Both the position numbers and the translations under genes were made by a program. From Morchella semilibera (lineage: Eukaryota; Ascomycota; Pezizomycetes; Pezizales; Morchellaceae), in assembly GCA_009192285.1 (NCBI GenBank), contig WBVU01000008.1, positions 310,001 through 374,000 on the forward strand: DNA of 64,000 nt. The letters are read 5' to 3'. Every line of letters starts with the position of its first letter. The first letter of the stretch is position 1. The notes beneath the pieces are model-generated. The model was not told where the DNA came from, ran no database searches, and was given only the letters and a program-made list of their open reading frames with translations. Shown here in pieces: positions 12,301 through 23,939 of the stretch.

Positions 12301-13905
12301 CCCACCCCGCAACAAAGCTGGGAGACTATTATGTAAGTACTAACTAGGGGTAAGGACTTATCTCTACCATATCGCAGTCCTCCGCATGGGCTATGCCAAA
12401 TCTTCAAGTTTTGGATAGGGGTGCGGCTGATATTGATGGCTGCCACCACCTTGGTTGTACCCGGGTACCGCGTGTGGAGCGGCGTCGCCTCCCCATATAA
12501 ATGGTTCATATGTATCTTCTGGTCCTAAATACTACAACCGATACATGTACTTGCTATCCACCAAAGGAACCTGAAAAATGCAGGGGCCGGTATTTGTATG
12601 GCCAAGACGATTCTCCATACAAATTATCCCTGTCTTTGTCACTTGCATTTTTAGGCTCTTGTGCTGGATACCGAGTAGATGAGCGGATCTTTGTTGCTCT
12701 AGCCCCTCTATCTTTCGGTAACGAAATGTCAACAAGCAACATTACAATCATTTCCACCTGTTGAAACTCACCCCCTTTAACGATTTGTATAGTGGAGCTC
12801 CAGCAGGCGGGAGAGGCGAGTTGCAGCGTGCAGGCGAGCCTTTGCAGGTAGTTGGGCGAGTTGGAGTCTCGGTTTCCAGAAGATGTTGGCCAGGTCTCTC
12901 AGGTTACGTCTTTATATGCAGGAATCTTGGTCGTATATGAATAACATTACCGGAGATCATCAATACGAATAAGTATCTTCAGGTTCCGCGTCGTCAAACC
13001 ATCTTCACAGCCTATCACTCGGCTCCCGGCCCGTTTTGACCCCGCGAGAATGAAAAAATATCTATACCAGCGCCCTGTTTGATATAATATTACTGAGCTC
13101 ACTAAGCTCACAGCTCCCCCGAAATAGATATAATTTTCCAGGACAAGACTTCATGTCCGAAGGCTAAACAGAAACCTAACTAAGCCCCACGCACTAGCCT
13201 TCCCCCACCGCCCCACAACCCCCCATGTTATCGGCTCCACAATCGCATAAACGGCGTTCCCCTAGCGGGAAGAGCTGCAACGACATCCTCTACGCGCAGT
13301 CATGGGCCGGTGGGACCTGCAGCACCCCGGCGCCCCGGTTATCAATCAATCAATCAACATGGCCCCCACTGGGGCGATTCGAGAAATTGCCGAGTAGGGT
13401 TATACACCGGTGGGAGGTGGAGGTGGTGGAAGAGTCTAAGCTGTGGTTCTGCGAGCAGGCCACAAGGAGAGGACTATGTACTTACAAGGTGTTTTACTAA
13501 TTTAACATGATCTCCTCCCCTTTCCTTCAAACCAAGCGGCTTTCACTTGCATTTGGATCACTTCCCGTGGGAATTTAGATTCCAAAATCTGAATCTGAAC
13601 AGAGGGGGGGTGGGTCGGTTTAGATTTCTGGAGTTCAGAAACCTGGAAGGAGGTTACATGATTGGTTGTTCGTGAGACTCGCCAGAAAATCAAGGTTCTA
13701 AAATTTTCTGCGGGGAGCCTCCATTTTTTCTCATTTCCCCGCTTTCATTTCCCCGCTTTTCATTACGCCCAACGTATAGGTACGGCCCTGCGAGCGCTAT
13801 TAGAGACTTTGCGCATAAAACTCCAGGGTCTTTTGCGCCGAGTCCCTCTTATTCAATTTCCCCCCTTCTCATGCCCCTCTTACTGGCCCGGTCTGAAAGG
13901 AAATA

Positions 13906-14044
13906 TGGGGGGTGGAGGGTCTGGTGAGAAAGGGGATCTGGCGGGGCTTGGCATTTTTTTGATAAGAGTCTTTGCTTACCAACGGAGTTTCCAACAGTTA
14001 CCGTCCAAGGGATACCCTCCGTCTCGCCCGACCCTCCACCGCTC
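13906..14044. mobile_element. TA-flanked palindromic element, GGTGGAGGGTC family
   Basis: Inverted arms GGTGGAGGGTC(T/G)GG(T/C)GAGA near 13911-13930 and 14021-14040 enclose a loop of about 90 bases. TA is present just outside at 13904-13905 and 14045-14046. The right arm recurs at about 22570-22595 upstream of the NLR gene, also followed by TA. Confidence 0.5.
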
Positions 14045-15755
14045 TACTAAACTACCTATACCCGCATCAATTGCGAGGAAACCCAGCACATCATAGGGCG
14101 ATACTCGGATCCGAGATCCCTTGAGGGTACATTCCGTCAAGGGACCTTTGGCTATTATACAATACTAGAACACCACATCCTCTTTTGGAGGCCCTGCCAA
14201 AATGAGCGACCTAAATGTGACCAACAACCCGCTCCGCCTCCTTGCACGTGGAGAGGGCCCTACACATGAAGTGTTCTGCATCAGGCCAAGGCTTTTCTCA
14301 CCTCTCTGTTCTTGTTGGCTGAATTTCGGGGGTGTTAGAGGAGACGGAAGATGACCGTATAGAAGACTGCCGGCAAAGTATGAAGACATTAGCTGACACG
14401 GGGTATCTCACCCAAAGCGACTTGTCCGAAGCGAAAATGCCTTAAGCGAGCTTATGAACTTCGTCATATATGAGCGCTACCTTTAAGAGACCCTTCTCGA
14501 GGGAGCATGCGAATTCTGGGACAAGCTAATACAGTTTCTACGAAACATCACCGAGCCTGATTAGAGCGATACTCTTTAGAGACTGCTTTGTCTGGTTGCA
14601 GGCTATAGTGAAAAGCTCCTGGACTGCGCTCGTGATATCTTTTCGATTCAGTGGCCGCATATGACGAACGTATCATAGAACATCTGGCGTCTTGTCAGGA
14701 CGCGAGAGAATTGGGATTAGATGTCGGTGCGGGGCTGAGGCAGGGTTCTCAATGGTACGTATCAGTATGATTTTCATGCCATACCGTACCCACTGTTATA
14801 TACTGCGGTGGTTATCGAACTGCATGTTACTGTGCGGACCCCTTATCATACCAACTATAATATATCATATTGTAAACGAGTGATGTCTTATGTTCCTGGA
14901 GGTTTTTTTATTTACTTCATTTATTGAATGTAGCCCTAATGTTCCTGGAAGTGTTCCAGGGCAAAATCCAGGTTTTCCCTTCCTTTTCCCCCTCTTCCTA
15001 GTTCATGAACTACATAAATTGAGGTTAGTAAGAGTAAAGGTAAATGGAGATTTGTTTGTCAAGTCCCTACTATGATATTCATGCTATTATCGATACAGAT
15101 GAAATCCATATTCTACCTGCTATTACTTAAAGATCACCACACCGTACCTTACTCACTGTACTACCAGCGAGTTTTATCGATATGTATTACAACACCGCAC
15201 TATCATTGAGAACCCTGGGCTGAGGGACAGGAGGGTGTCTTTGCTGGTAGGTGGTCTGGTCTCTAGACAAACACCCGACAACGTGACTAGCAGGGTTCGT
15301 TTAGGCCCAGTGCTCCGCCTCCCGCGGTACCAAATCCCTCTCGGAAGCCCGAGCAGCCAGAGAGAGAGGACGAGCCTGTGCGGAAGAGTGTCAGGCAAAA
15401 ATCCCGCTTGGTCTCCCCCGGCGTTGTGCTCTGAGGACCAGATTTCAACCAGGCAACAACCATCAAAACTCCAGCCCAAAGGAAGGCATACGTGTTTGAT
15501 ATCCAACCAAGTCCTAACCCTAACCCTCAAAAGCTTAGGGATTTTTCCTAATCCCTACTCCTATACCCGCGCCCCTCTCCCAAAGACTATTAATTGAGCC
15601 CTACCCCTAATTATGTGCCAAATATCAGTATATAATCTCCAAACCAGGCTCAATTAAGCCCCATTTTGATATGAGGGTTATACCAGGCTTTTATATGCTA
15701 TCGAGCCCTTATTTAGTCTCATACAGATATGCAGACGGGCGGTAAAGTATATACT

Positions 15756-16098
15756 TGCAATGGCCAGCTCGCGACTGCAAGTTGATCCAGTAATAGTGAA
15801 CAGCGACAGGGTCTAGGGGACAGCTACAGTATAGGGAACAGCGGTAAAGTATAGGAACAGCGGGGGGGATTAACCTGCTCAGATTTGATGCGTCATGCTT
15901 AGCCTAGGAAGTGGCGCTAACCGCCTCTGTGTCTAAATATTTAGCCCTTGGCATTAGTCCTGCCAGACCAATCAGATCACGTAGGTTCTGTCTCAACATG
16001 TCTCACTATTATACTTTCTACCCTTAGCGCGCCTATATAGGAAGTGGCGCTAACCACCTCTGTTCCCAAGTATTAAGCTCTTGGCGGTGCTTAGTCAG
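15756..16098 (+). repeat. dispersed repeat family D (GAACAGCG type), copy 1
   Basis: The segment matches 36509-36747 in opposite orientation over almost its whole length. It begins GCAATGGCCAGCTCGCGACT and contains three or four tandem units built on GGGAACAGCG(G)TAAAGTATA. It ends with AGGAAGTGGCGCTAACC(G/A)CC, then GGCGGTGCTTAGTCAG. This copy carries the last module twice (15.91 and 16.04 kb). No coding capacity is apparent; probably a non-autonomous transposon. Confidence 0.65.
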
Positions 16099-16744
16099 GC
16101 TTATGGGATATCACCATTGTACGAGGGCCGGGTTTGAGCGAGGCAAGGACAGATATACTCCTTCTTGTTCCGAGCTTGCAGTCAATTCCTTAGCTAGTTA
16201 TACAGTGAATGAATTAAACAAGAAGTCGAGTTTTTCTCAGTGCTAAACCTAACCCTAAATCCGTGAAACTCGTTGCTGGCGAAAGCGCCCTCTGTGGCCC
16301 TCATATACTACCCTGGTGTCTCAATAGTTTGTAGATTCCTCCAGTCTTGTAGTAATCTCTGGGTCGCGTACAAAGGGCTCTGGCTACAAACTGCGGCTGG
16401 CGATGTAAAAGCATACCGGTCATGCAGAACTGGCCCAAAAGGTGGTAGTGGATACCACTTGACATGATTACCGCCCCATTCACCCTATAGTTACCGAGTT
16501 TCGGCAAATTTGTATGGAAAATTAGCTTGGAGATATCCCGTTTCCAGGTATCAAGATTTTAGATTCGGCTCAACCGTGATTGTCTATCTGGCACATTCAC
16601 TCTAAGTCTCCGCGCTCTCGAAATATCGATACCAACTCCTATCACATCAACTCAGTCTCTAAGGTTGCACCGAACGATTTAGAGACTACTCGCGCGTGTT
16701 GCTGTTGAAGGTTAGCCTAGTTCGACCCTTGCCCCGGATTTAAC

Positions 16745-17113
16745 TCAAACCTTGAAACTTCTGCTTTCTAGTCCTCTACGTACACTTTCCTCTATCAAAC
16801 GACGAGCAAGTGGCATATACCGTCCATTGGGGGGTTCAAGTGGCTCCTCTGCGTATTCATCGCCGAGGGTACTAACCTGCGCACCGTTTTTCAGAAGGAT
16901 ATTGACTATTTCTTCCCAAGGAGATATGCGGTGTGGGAGACATAGTCCTTCATCCGTAGGGTGGGCCTCCGTGGCTGCGGTTGTAGAATTCCCCACTATA
17001 ACCAGAGTGTTCATATCAGAAGTCTTGTCGAAGGCGTTGGGGTGGTGGCTGGTGGCGGCCTTGGACAGTGATTCCAATGGTTGAAAACTAGTTGTATTCG
17101 GAGGCCATACCAT
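16745..17113 (-). CDS. possible ankyrin-like C-terminal fragment (hypothetical protein)
   Basis: The 122-codon frame starts at an ATG and has a C-terminal stretch, EEIVNILLKNGAQVS, that reads like the last helix pair of an ankyrin repeat, followed by a basic tail ending RSFKV. It lies on the same strand and 290 bp downstream of the stop of the NLR gene. It may therefore be the original C-terminus of that gene, separated by the CCGGTTTAA-type repeat at 17140-17460. It could also be a small independent gene or a chance frame; evidence is weak. Confidence 0.35.
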   Translation of the reverse strand: MVWPPNTTSFQPLESLSKAATSHHPNAFDKTSDMNTLVIVGNSTTAATEAHPTDEGLCLPHRISPWEEIVNILLKNGAQVSTLGDEYAEEPLEPPNGRYMPLARRLIEESVRRGLESRSFKV

Positions 17114-17139
17114 ACCGAACTGAACTAAATTACATGTCC

Positions 17140-17460
17140 AACTGAACTGAACTGAACTGAACTGAATATTGGTTCTCTAAACCGGTTTAAGAACTAGAAC
17201 CGTTCTTTTGTTTGGTTTGCAGGTTCATAAACTAGGTGTGTTTTAGAGTCCAGTTCTTGATTTATTAGGTGCAATTAAGCCCGCCTAAGACCGGTGAAGG
17301 GTGGGTGATGCGTCCTCTATGTGGCGGGTAGCTGCATAATAGAACCGTTTAGTAGACTGGTTTGAAGTGATTTTTGACTATGATAAACCGTTCAAACCAA
17401 ATTAGCTCAAAGAAAAAAACTCAACCGAAATATTAAACCGAACCGGTTTGCAAAAACCGG
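17140..17460. repeat. (AACTG)n microsatellite plus CCGGTTTAA-type repeat
   Basis: A run of five AACTG units (17140-17166) is followed by a block with AACCGGTTTAAGAAC near its left end and ACCGAACCGGTTTGCAAAAAC near its right end. The motifs resemble family A at 3.26 and 38.16 kb but the copy is not collinear with them. The last about 20 codons of the NLR frame run into this block, so the repeat seems to have landed in the 3' end of that gene. Confidence 0.5.
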
Positions 17461-20400
17461 TTTGTTTGGTAGAACGGGTGAACCATTGGAAACCCCTGGC
17501 CTTGGAGGTAGGGGCGTGGTGTTCTCTCGTATTACCTCCGGCGTCGCTACCATCTCTTATAGGAACAACTTCCCCGTGATCTCTACCAGAACTACACCTT
17601 TCTTCGCTACTTCCCCCACCCACGGTCACATCGTAACTCGGATCCGCGTTTTGGTGGATAAAATAGTCATCGTCCCCATCACCCATGGGGTAGTTGTTTA
17701 ACTCATTTGCAGTTGCCATATAACTCCCCCGCAGAGCTGCCTGGACTGCAGTCCCATGCTTACCACCCTTGATGTTGACATTAGCACCGTTTGCTATCAG
17801 GAGCTCTACTACAGTCTTGTAGCCAGCGTATGCGGCCGCCTGTAGAGCGCTGCCATATTTTTCCACCTTGCGCATTTACATCGGCACCATTCTCGATCAG
17901 GGCCTTGATGATACGTAGTCGAAAACGCCTTTTTTCTTCGTCAAAAACATGAAAGTACCTAGGGGACGCAGCAGCCTGGAGGGCCGTTCCATACTCTCCA
18001 ACCACCAGGTTAACGTCAGCTTTGTTGGCGAGTAGAACATTTGTGATAGTTTCGTAGCATGCGTAGGCAGCTGCATGGAGAGCGGTACCATATATTCCAC
18101 CTTGTGTATTGATATTCGCTCCCTGTTCAATGAGAATATTGACTGTATCATTCTTGGTAGGATCATGGTGTCCTCCAAGGTACGCAGCTGCTGCCTGCAG
18201 AGCTGTGCAAAAGTTGCCGCCAGTAATATTCACATCGGCCATAACATGCAAGTAGAACCTTGACGATCTGATTATGGCCCCGGTAGGCCGCCGCTTGTAA
18301 GGCTGTTCCGTACCTCCCACCGCACAGATTGACGTTTGGAGCCATCTCAAGAAGCATGGTCAGTACTTCCAGGCGCGTCAACAGGTCACACTCCCAAGAT
18401 CCGGAAGGTCTAGACAGACTGCATCCATCCCCGGTGCTAGAAGCCGCTTGCAAGGCGGTGTTATATTCGCCACCCTGATGTCGACACTAGCACCAGAGGC
18501 TAGCAAAGCTTTAACTACATTCCGATGACCCCCCCATGATGCAGCCTGAAGGGCAGTGTTATATTTGCCACATTGGATATTGACATCTGCGCCGGAAGCC
18601 AGGAGAACTTTGACTACGTTTTCATGACCTCCGTAGGCTGCAACTTGAAGAGCGGTGCCCCTTTCCCCCTAGTGGCGTTAGGATCGAAGCCGCGATCGAT
18701 CAGAAACTGTACAGTATCTGCTTGGCCTGATTGTGCAGAGAGGTACAACACATCAAAATCCCTTTCATCGCTGCGGCCACAGAGGTCGAGTAGAGATCCC
18801 AGCGCATTTAAAGATCCCGCGGATGCTGCATTATCTATGGCTTCCTTGAACTCTTCTGAGGTCGTGATTGAGGCATCTAGACCATTAAATAGGCGGTAGA
18901 TATGTAGGAGATCGACAGTTGCACAAAGACCCAATACGGTCACAGGTCCTCGGTGCTTGCCAGACCTCACAGCATATGCTCCATGACGGTTTTCGCTGCG
19001 GAACAATGTTTGGAGCAGAGTCTCTAGATCAGAATGCAACGGTAGGGAGGCGCACCGAACGTGGTGGTCCCAGAAGTTCCATATATAAATCATTGGATCA
19101 AGCCCTTCCTCAGGACAGTCCCTGCGGCAGTGGAATGATCCGATGCGATTGAACTCCTGACACATGATATACCGTATCGATGCTATTGCGACACCACTGT
19201 GGGCATCCATCTCTCTTGGGATATGGGTCGAATTCTTTGTTAAAAATGTCTGAACCGTAGAGTGGATAGGCCTCACCCGACCACCCTCGACAGTAAGTAG
19301 ACCGCAGCATGCATCGATAGCTACTTGTGGTCCATATGTCCTTCTACATTCCAAGCTGCTCGTAGAAGTTGGTTCAATTGCGATGGCAGTTGCTAGCTCC
19401 TGTGGGTATAGTGGCCTCCCCGCAGTAACCACCCATGTCAAAGCTCTCTTAGCTACGACTATCATGGCAGGTATCTGTAGGTAGATGTTCGCCACCATTC
19501 GCTCGTAGGTCGCTTTCATATCATGAGGAAGTTCCCTGAGGGCATGGCGAATTGCGGCCTTCGAAGGCTGTTGGTAAATATAATCTAGTTGGCATTGAGC
19601 CCATAAAAAACTAGACGAATCATTAATTCCCTATACAAGCATTCACTATACAAGCATCCACAACTGCAGGGTTAGACCACCTACATTCCGTTTGATCTAG
19701 AAACTAGCGTAGATATAACCTCGTCTGCTAGATGTTCGTCTAGGCAACGATATATGTGAGGTTTATTTCTTAACACGTGCTCCACGTAGGACGCGATGTC
19801 AGCGTCAACCCTTGTCGACTCAACGTTGACGGTATGGAATCGTTTCGATGTGAATTCGAAATGAATATCTGGTTGTGAGCGACTAGTTACGAATATGTTT
19901 AATTGACCCAGGGAATCCTGAACAAGAGTTATAATGTAAGGTAGCAGATCTTGTCGATACTCTTCTTTGAACTCGTCCATTCCATCCAGTACAAGGAAGA
20001 CGTTAGAAAAGGAGCCAATTATCTCCAGAAAGCTTTCCTTAAGTTCTGAAAGTCTAGGACTTTGGTCGTTCCGGGTGCACTTCTTGTAGAGCGACAACAA
20101 CGAAGGTGGAAGATTGCTCTTGTGACGACAAAGCTGCTTGATTAAAGCTGATAGAATATTTGCGAGAGTCTGTACCACATCTTCCTGGAAGCTGAAATAG
20201 AAATAAGCTATCCCCGTGGTATCATCAGGACGATGATTAGAGATGATATCTTTCACCACAATTGACCTAACACAATGTTAGTTCTCATCTGGTAGACATA
20301 AGCCCGGACTTCACTCACGCTAGCACAGACTTCCCAACACCAGCTACAGGACGGATCAGCATAAGTGATATCCCTGACAGTAGTAATGGGGGACGTACCA

Positions 20401-22328
20401 GGCCCCCGGCACCATAGAAGACAGCTCTTTCTTGCTTGAATCCAGTCCATATATTGCTGGGATTCAATCAACCAAGCACCAGTGGAACCATATCTTTTGG
20501 AATATAAGCGCTCAAAGTCCTTTTCGGGCTCAAGGGTCGAGAGCCAGGATAGAAAGTCCTTCCGTTCGCGGTCTACGGTACCTCTAAGATACTGACACAA
20601 GTTTGGTACATTGGATTGAAGCCCTACCATCAATAGCAATAATATTACCATACTGTAGGTCTATTGCATTTTCGGCAGCTGTAATATTTCCCCCCTTAGC
20701 ATCGACAGTGCTATAGATACGTAAGGTCAGGAGAGCATGTGACATACCTTTAGTCCGTCTCCAGCGCTCCCAATTACCTTTGATAGCATCGGGCGCGTCC
20801 TTCACCATTTCAAGTATACATGCGGACGCATTCTTGAACCCCTTGTCCTCCACTGATCTGTATTTTACCATCCCTTGGTGATCGCTATTTATTGCAAAGA
20901 CTTCAGTATCAACAGAGCCTGGGACAACTGCAGATGCTTTGGGTACTATCTGCAAGAATTATCAGTATTTTGAATTATAGAAACTACGGGGGAAGCAGTT
21001 ATGTTCATGACGGAAACGTGTAACTAGTGATCAGTGGCCCTGCCACTTCAGGGTCCCAAACGCATCTAATACCCTTTTGCCTCTTTCCGCTCTGCATAAT
21101 CTATCTAGTAGGTATTGGGCAGTGGTACTTACAAGCCTCCCTCCCGCGACGGGAGGATAAGTCTCATAAAAGAACTTGGTAACAAAGTCGCTACTGATGT
21201 TTCTGTATTCTGCCAGCTGCCTTTGAAGTGAACCCGAGTTTTCCTCAAGGTCTCGGAATACTGTAGCGCTTGTCGATGCTGCTGCGTTGATCAAGATCTG
21301 CTTCCATGAGAGATTGTTACTACCGGGACCAGGGAGATTTTCCATCCCCTGATGGGGCGTGCCAAAGAAGAGAATCCCATAGGTGGACGTTTTGATTCCT
21401 TTGTGATACTCTAAGTTCTTGGTGCTAGTAGAGGCAGAGTATAGAAGGGCCTAAAGCCCCCAGTTAGGTCCAGTTCAAGTATGATTTTAAGTAATAAAAG
21501 AGCTTACATCTTTAAGAATGATGCCCCCAATACTATGCACAACGAAGATGATCGGCCGCTCAGGAATCTATAAAGATCGTTGTTAACCATTGGAATAGCA
21601 CCTTATTTATTCATACTCACATCGGCAGCCTTTCTTTGTTGACTAAGATCGGTAATCAAACCAACGGCATGATCATGTAGTGTCTGGCAACTGAAAGACC
21701 TAGACCCATAAGTCCTACCATCATAGCCGTAGGTCAATACGCGGACCTGGGGAACGACAACAGGGAGGAGATCCCTAAGCCACACAACACCGTTATCAGC
21801 AGTCCATGTGCCATCTCGGTGGCCATTTAATCCATGTACGCAGATCAAGCTTCGGAGAATTCATGTTAGTCCAACCCATGATAATCCGCCCTTGATTAGA
21901 GATGTCCACGTACTCCAGGATTGGATCATTCCCATCAAATAGGACCTTTAAGCCAAAAGGCTGCTCAACAACTCTGGGAATAGGTGGGTCAGAGGTGAGT
22001 GGGGGGAAGGGGTAGAAAGCGAAGTACCGGGTGTCAGCGGTAAAGGGGGCCGAGAGGGGTTAGAGGCTGTGCGAGTATGAATGGCAGCCCCTTCCTCCTT
22101 GGGTGCTGCAGGTACGACATCCAGCGATGCATCAGCTGTTTGGAGCTGCTTATGCCCAGTATTTGGGGGGACCTCGGTCAGATTTGGTAGAGTTGGCGTT
22201 CCTACAGACGTTCTGGAGGGTAGAGTGGGGGTGGTCGCAGCGTTGGTGCGGCGGTGGTGTCGTGATTGACCAGTACGTGTTGCCACAGGTGCCTCGCCAG
22301 CACTTCTCCTCTTCCATCTCCAACACAT
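17402..22328 (-). CDS. NLR-type protein: SesB-like lipase / NACHT / ankyrin repeats, with frameshifts
   Basis: A fungal NOD-like receptor gene. Exons encode, in order: a Pro/Thr/Ser-rich N-terminus; a SesB-like alpha/beta hydrolase (LICVHGLNGHRDGTW, then the nucleophile elbow FVVHSIGG and FFGTPHQG); a linker; a NACHT NTPase with a complete Walker A (GPAGVGKS, built only after splicing at 20344-20398) and a Walker B-like LVLDGMDEF; a sensor-type FVTSRSQPD and a helical region with SNG(I)FLWAQCQLD; then ankyrin repeats with DVNIQGGKYGTALQAA-type units. SesB-like domains are established N-terminal effectors of fungal NLRs. Recognition by the ankyrin array followed by lipase activation is the inferred role, probably in nonself recognition or incompatibility. 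The ankyrin part is broken by four small frameshifts. The C-terminal residues run into a dispersed repeat, so the true end is uncertain. Broken gene or assembly error are both possible. Confidence 0.85.
17857..18670 (-). other. four small frameshifts in the NLR ankyrin region
   Basis: The ankyrin consensus jumps between frames at about 18657-18670 (within CCCCTTTCCCCC on the plus strand), 18472-18476 (CACCC), 18237-18242 (next to GGCC) and 17857-17862 (TTTTT). Apart from the third, each change is explained by one base lost or gained in a homopolymer. The ankyrin spacing is correct on both sides of each site. Confidence 0.7.
19611..22027 (-). other. intron set of the NLR gene (model)
   Basis: Introns inferred by reading-frame continuity and GT-AG ends: 21850-21913 (branch ACTAAC), 21568-21620 (GTGAGT donor), 21451-21507 (GTAAGC donor, branch CCTAAC), 20950-21132 (GTAAGT donor, TTGCAG acceptor), 20344-20398, 20267-20318 (GTGAGT donor) and 19611-19684 (GTAGGT donor). 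Each restores the expected domain sequence, for example DLICVHGLNGH, CRGPAGVGKSVLAS and SNGIFLWAQC. Less certain are 21972-22027 and 20582-20747. Sizes of 50-75 bp are typical of filamentous ascomycetes. Confidence 0.65.
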
Positions 22329-22499
22329 TTCTTAGGGGACGGTATTGAACAAGGGGAGTTTAGTAAGAGATGTATGGCTCTTCAGGGCAGGGCAGGGATA
22401 CAGGGTTGATGGTGGTAATGGTGAGGGGACGGGGCTGGGGGTAGTTCGGGGATGCAGTTGCCCAGGTAGGGTAACAGAAGAGGGTGTAGTGGTGGGGGC

Positions 22500-22595
22500 C
22501 TGGTGGAGCTTGGCACTTCCTACTAGCAATTGAAAAATTGAAAACCGTCAGATCTTTTAGCTATACCCTCGATCTCGCCCAACCCTCCACCGCTC
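22500..22595. repeat. partial copy of the GGTGGAGGGTC element
   Basis: The right end reads GATCTCGCCCAACCCTCCAC and is followed by CGCTC and TA, matching the right arm of the element at 13906-14044 with two or three changes. A piece resembling its interior (GGAGCTTGGCA) is at about 22505. No left arm is clear, so this copy is truncated. Confidence 0.4.
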
Positions 22596-22668
22596 TAGAT
22601 TAGATCAACACCACCAACCCCTGCTTCCCATGCAAGATGGGTGGGGCAAGACATGAAGCAACCAATTA

Positions 22669-22873
22669 CAGTCGCTTGCGAAAACCTGTGGATTAAGGCA
22701 GGGTTGGTTGGGGTAGTGCCTATTGCAACGGACTATCGATAGGGTACAGGACTATCGCATGGAAAGATCAAATTGTCAAATTCGCGACCAGCCAGGCGAT
22801 AGTCCTGTACCCTACCGATAGTTCGTTGCAACAGACTACCCTGGCTTATTCCACAGCTTTTCGAAAGCGACTA
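22669..22873. mobile_element. TA-flanked palindromic MITE, AGTCGCTT family
   Basis: A 205-bp palindrome upstream of the NLR gene. The outer arms pair as (C/T)AGTCGCTT(G/T)CGAAAA and continue through CTGTGGA, AGGGT and TTGCAACG to GGGTACAGGACTATCGC. Only about 30 central bases are unpaired. TA flanks both ends (22667-22668 and 22874-22875). The left arm carries an extra GGTTGG-type insertion. No coding capacity; Tc1/mariner or pogo-type non-autonomous element. Confidence 0.75.
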
Positions 22874-23939
22874 TAGGCGGCTTACATTTGACCTTTGAAC
22901 TCGGCTGTGCTGTTGAGAACTGACGGTACAATTGCAAGGTAAATACCAGTAACATATATATTCCAGAAACACTAGGTGGGGGTTTAAATTTTAATACAAA
23001 TTTACTCGTAGGCTTTAAAAGAAATCATCCTATAGCTACCCATATATTCTCCCAATACCCACCCGCCAGACCGGTGGTCAAAGGTACTGAATTGTGTATC
23101 AAAGTTAAACCATTGTTAGCACATGTAAGAGGACTATCTAATATGGTGACAGGTTTAGGACGGTTCTACTTCCTGCAATAGGTCCCCCCCGGGAGGTACC
23201 CCGCCACCCCACGACCACGTCACAACCAACGATATATCCTTCAGCCAACCGCTCCTCAATAATATCGCACTGTTGTTTCAATTGGGTAACCCCCTAAGAA
23301 GTACAAACATAAACCCTGAACCTACCCCCCTAGTTGACCTTTGATATCGGTCCTGATAAGCCGGCTCGCTACCACCATTACGTGGATATAGAGTGTGTTT
23401 TTAAATTGCGAGGATCTAATTATGTTCCTGTCTCTTCCGCAGAACTCCTGCCCCCCCCCCCCACCAACCTAGATACACCCGCAATGACATGGATGCGGTC
23501 CCGCTCCTACGGGTTCTACGTCGAATATAGTATAGAGGGCTGAAGATACAATGATTCAGTTAATGGAGGAATTAATTGGCCTTTCAGCTACTTGAGAATT
23601 CCAATGACAGCCAGAGAAGCTAAAATAACCCGCCATTTTTGAAACAACGTCGGTGCCCCGACAACTCCAGAGGAATGATCACAGCCAAACACTTTGAAGT
23701 CATTCCAACATACTCTACAGGTTGGCGCAACAGAACGACGGTCAAGAAAAATATGTCAATAGTTGATCTACCCCACTGATAAAAACATCATTAGTGAGAT
23801 GTGCGGATCTGGGAGATTCTCTCCCGACTCAGGCTCCTAAATCAGTAATATAATGCTTTCAGTGGCACCCAACAACTAACTAAGAAACTGGAAAGCAGGG
23901 CGACAGCGGTTATACTGTATATATAATGGGTGTACTCTC

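Larger units (their letters stand above)
6061..16744. other. long gene-poor stretch with low-complexity and palindromic elements
   Basis: I see no supported gene in these 10.7 kb. 7.1-7.9 kb is a C-rich, pyrimidine-biased tract that gives proline/threonine-rich frames on one strand and glycine/arginine-rich frames on the other, a typical composition artefact. A 252-codon open frame at 6465-7223 (minus) has no recognisable domain. Palindromic elements lie at 9268-9392 and 13906-14044, a dispersed repeat at 15756-16098, and telomere-like motifs at 8925, 12292, 15513 and 16245. Confidence 0.5.
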
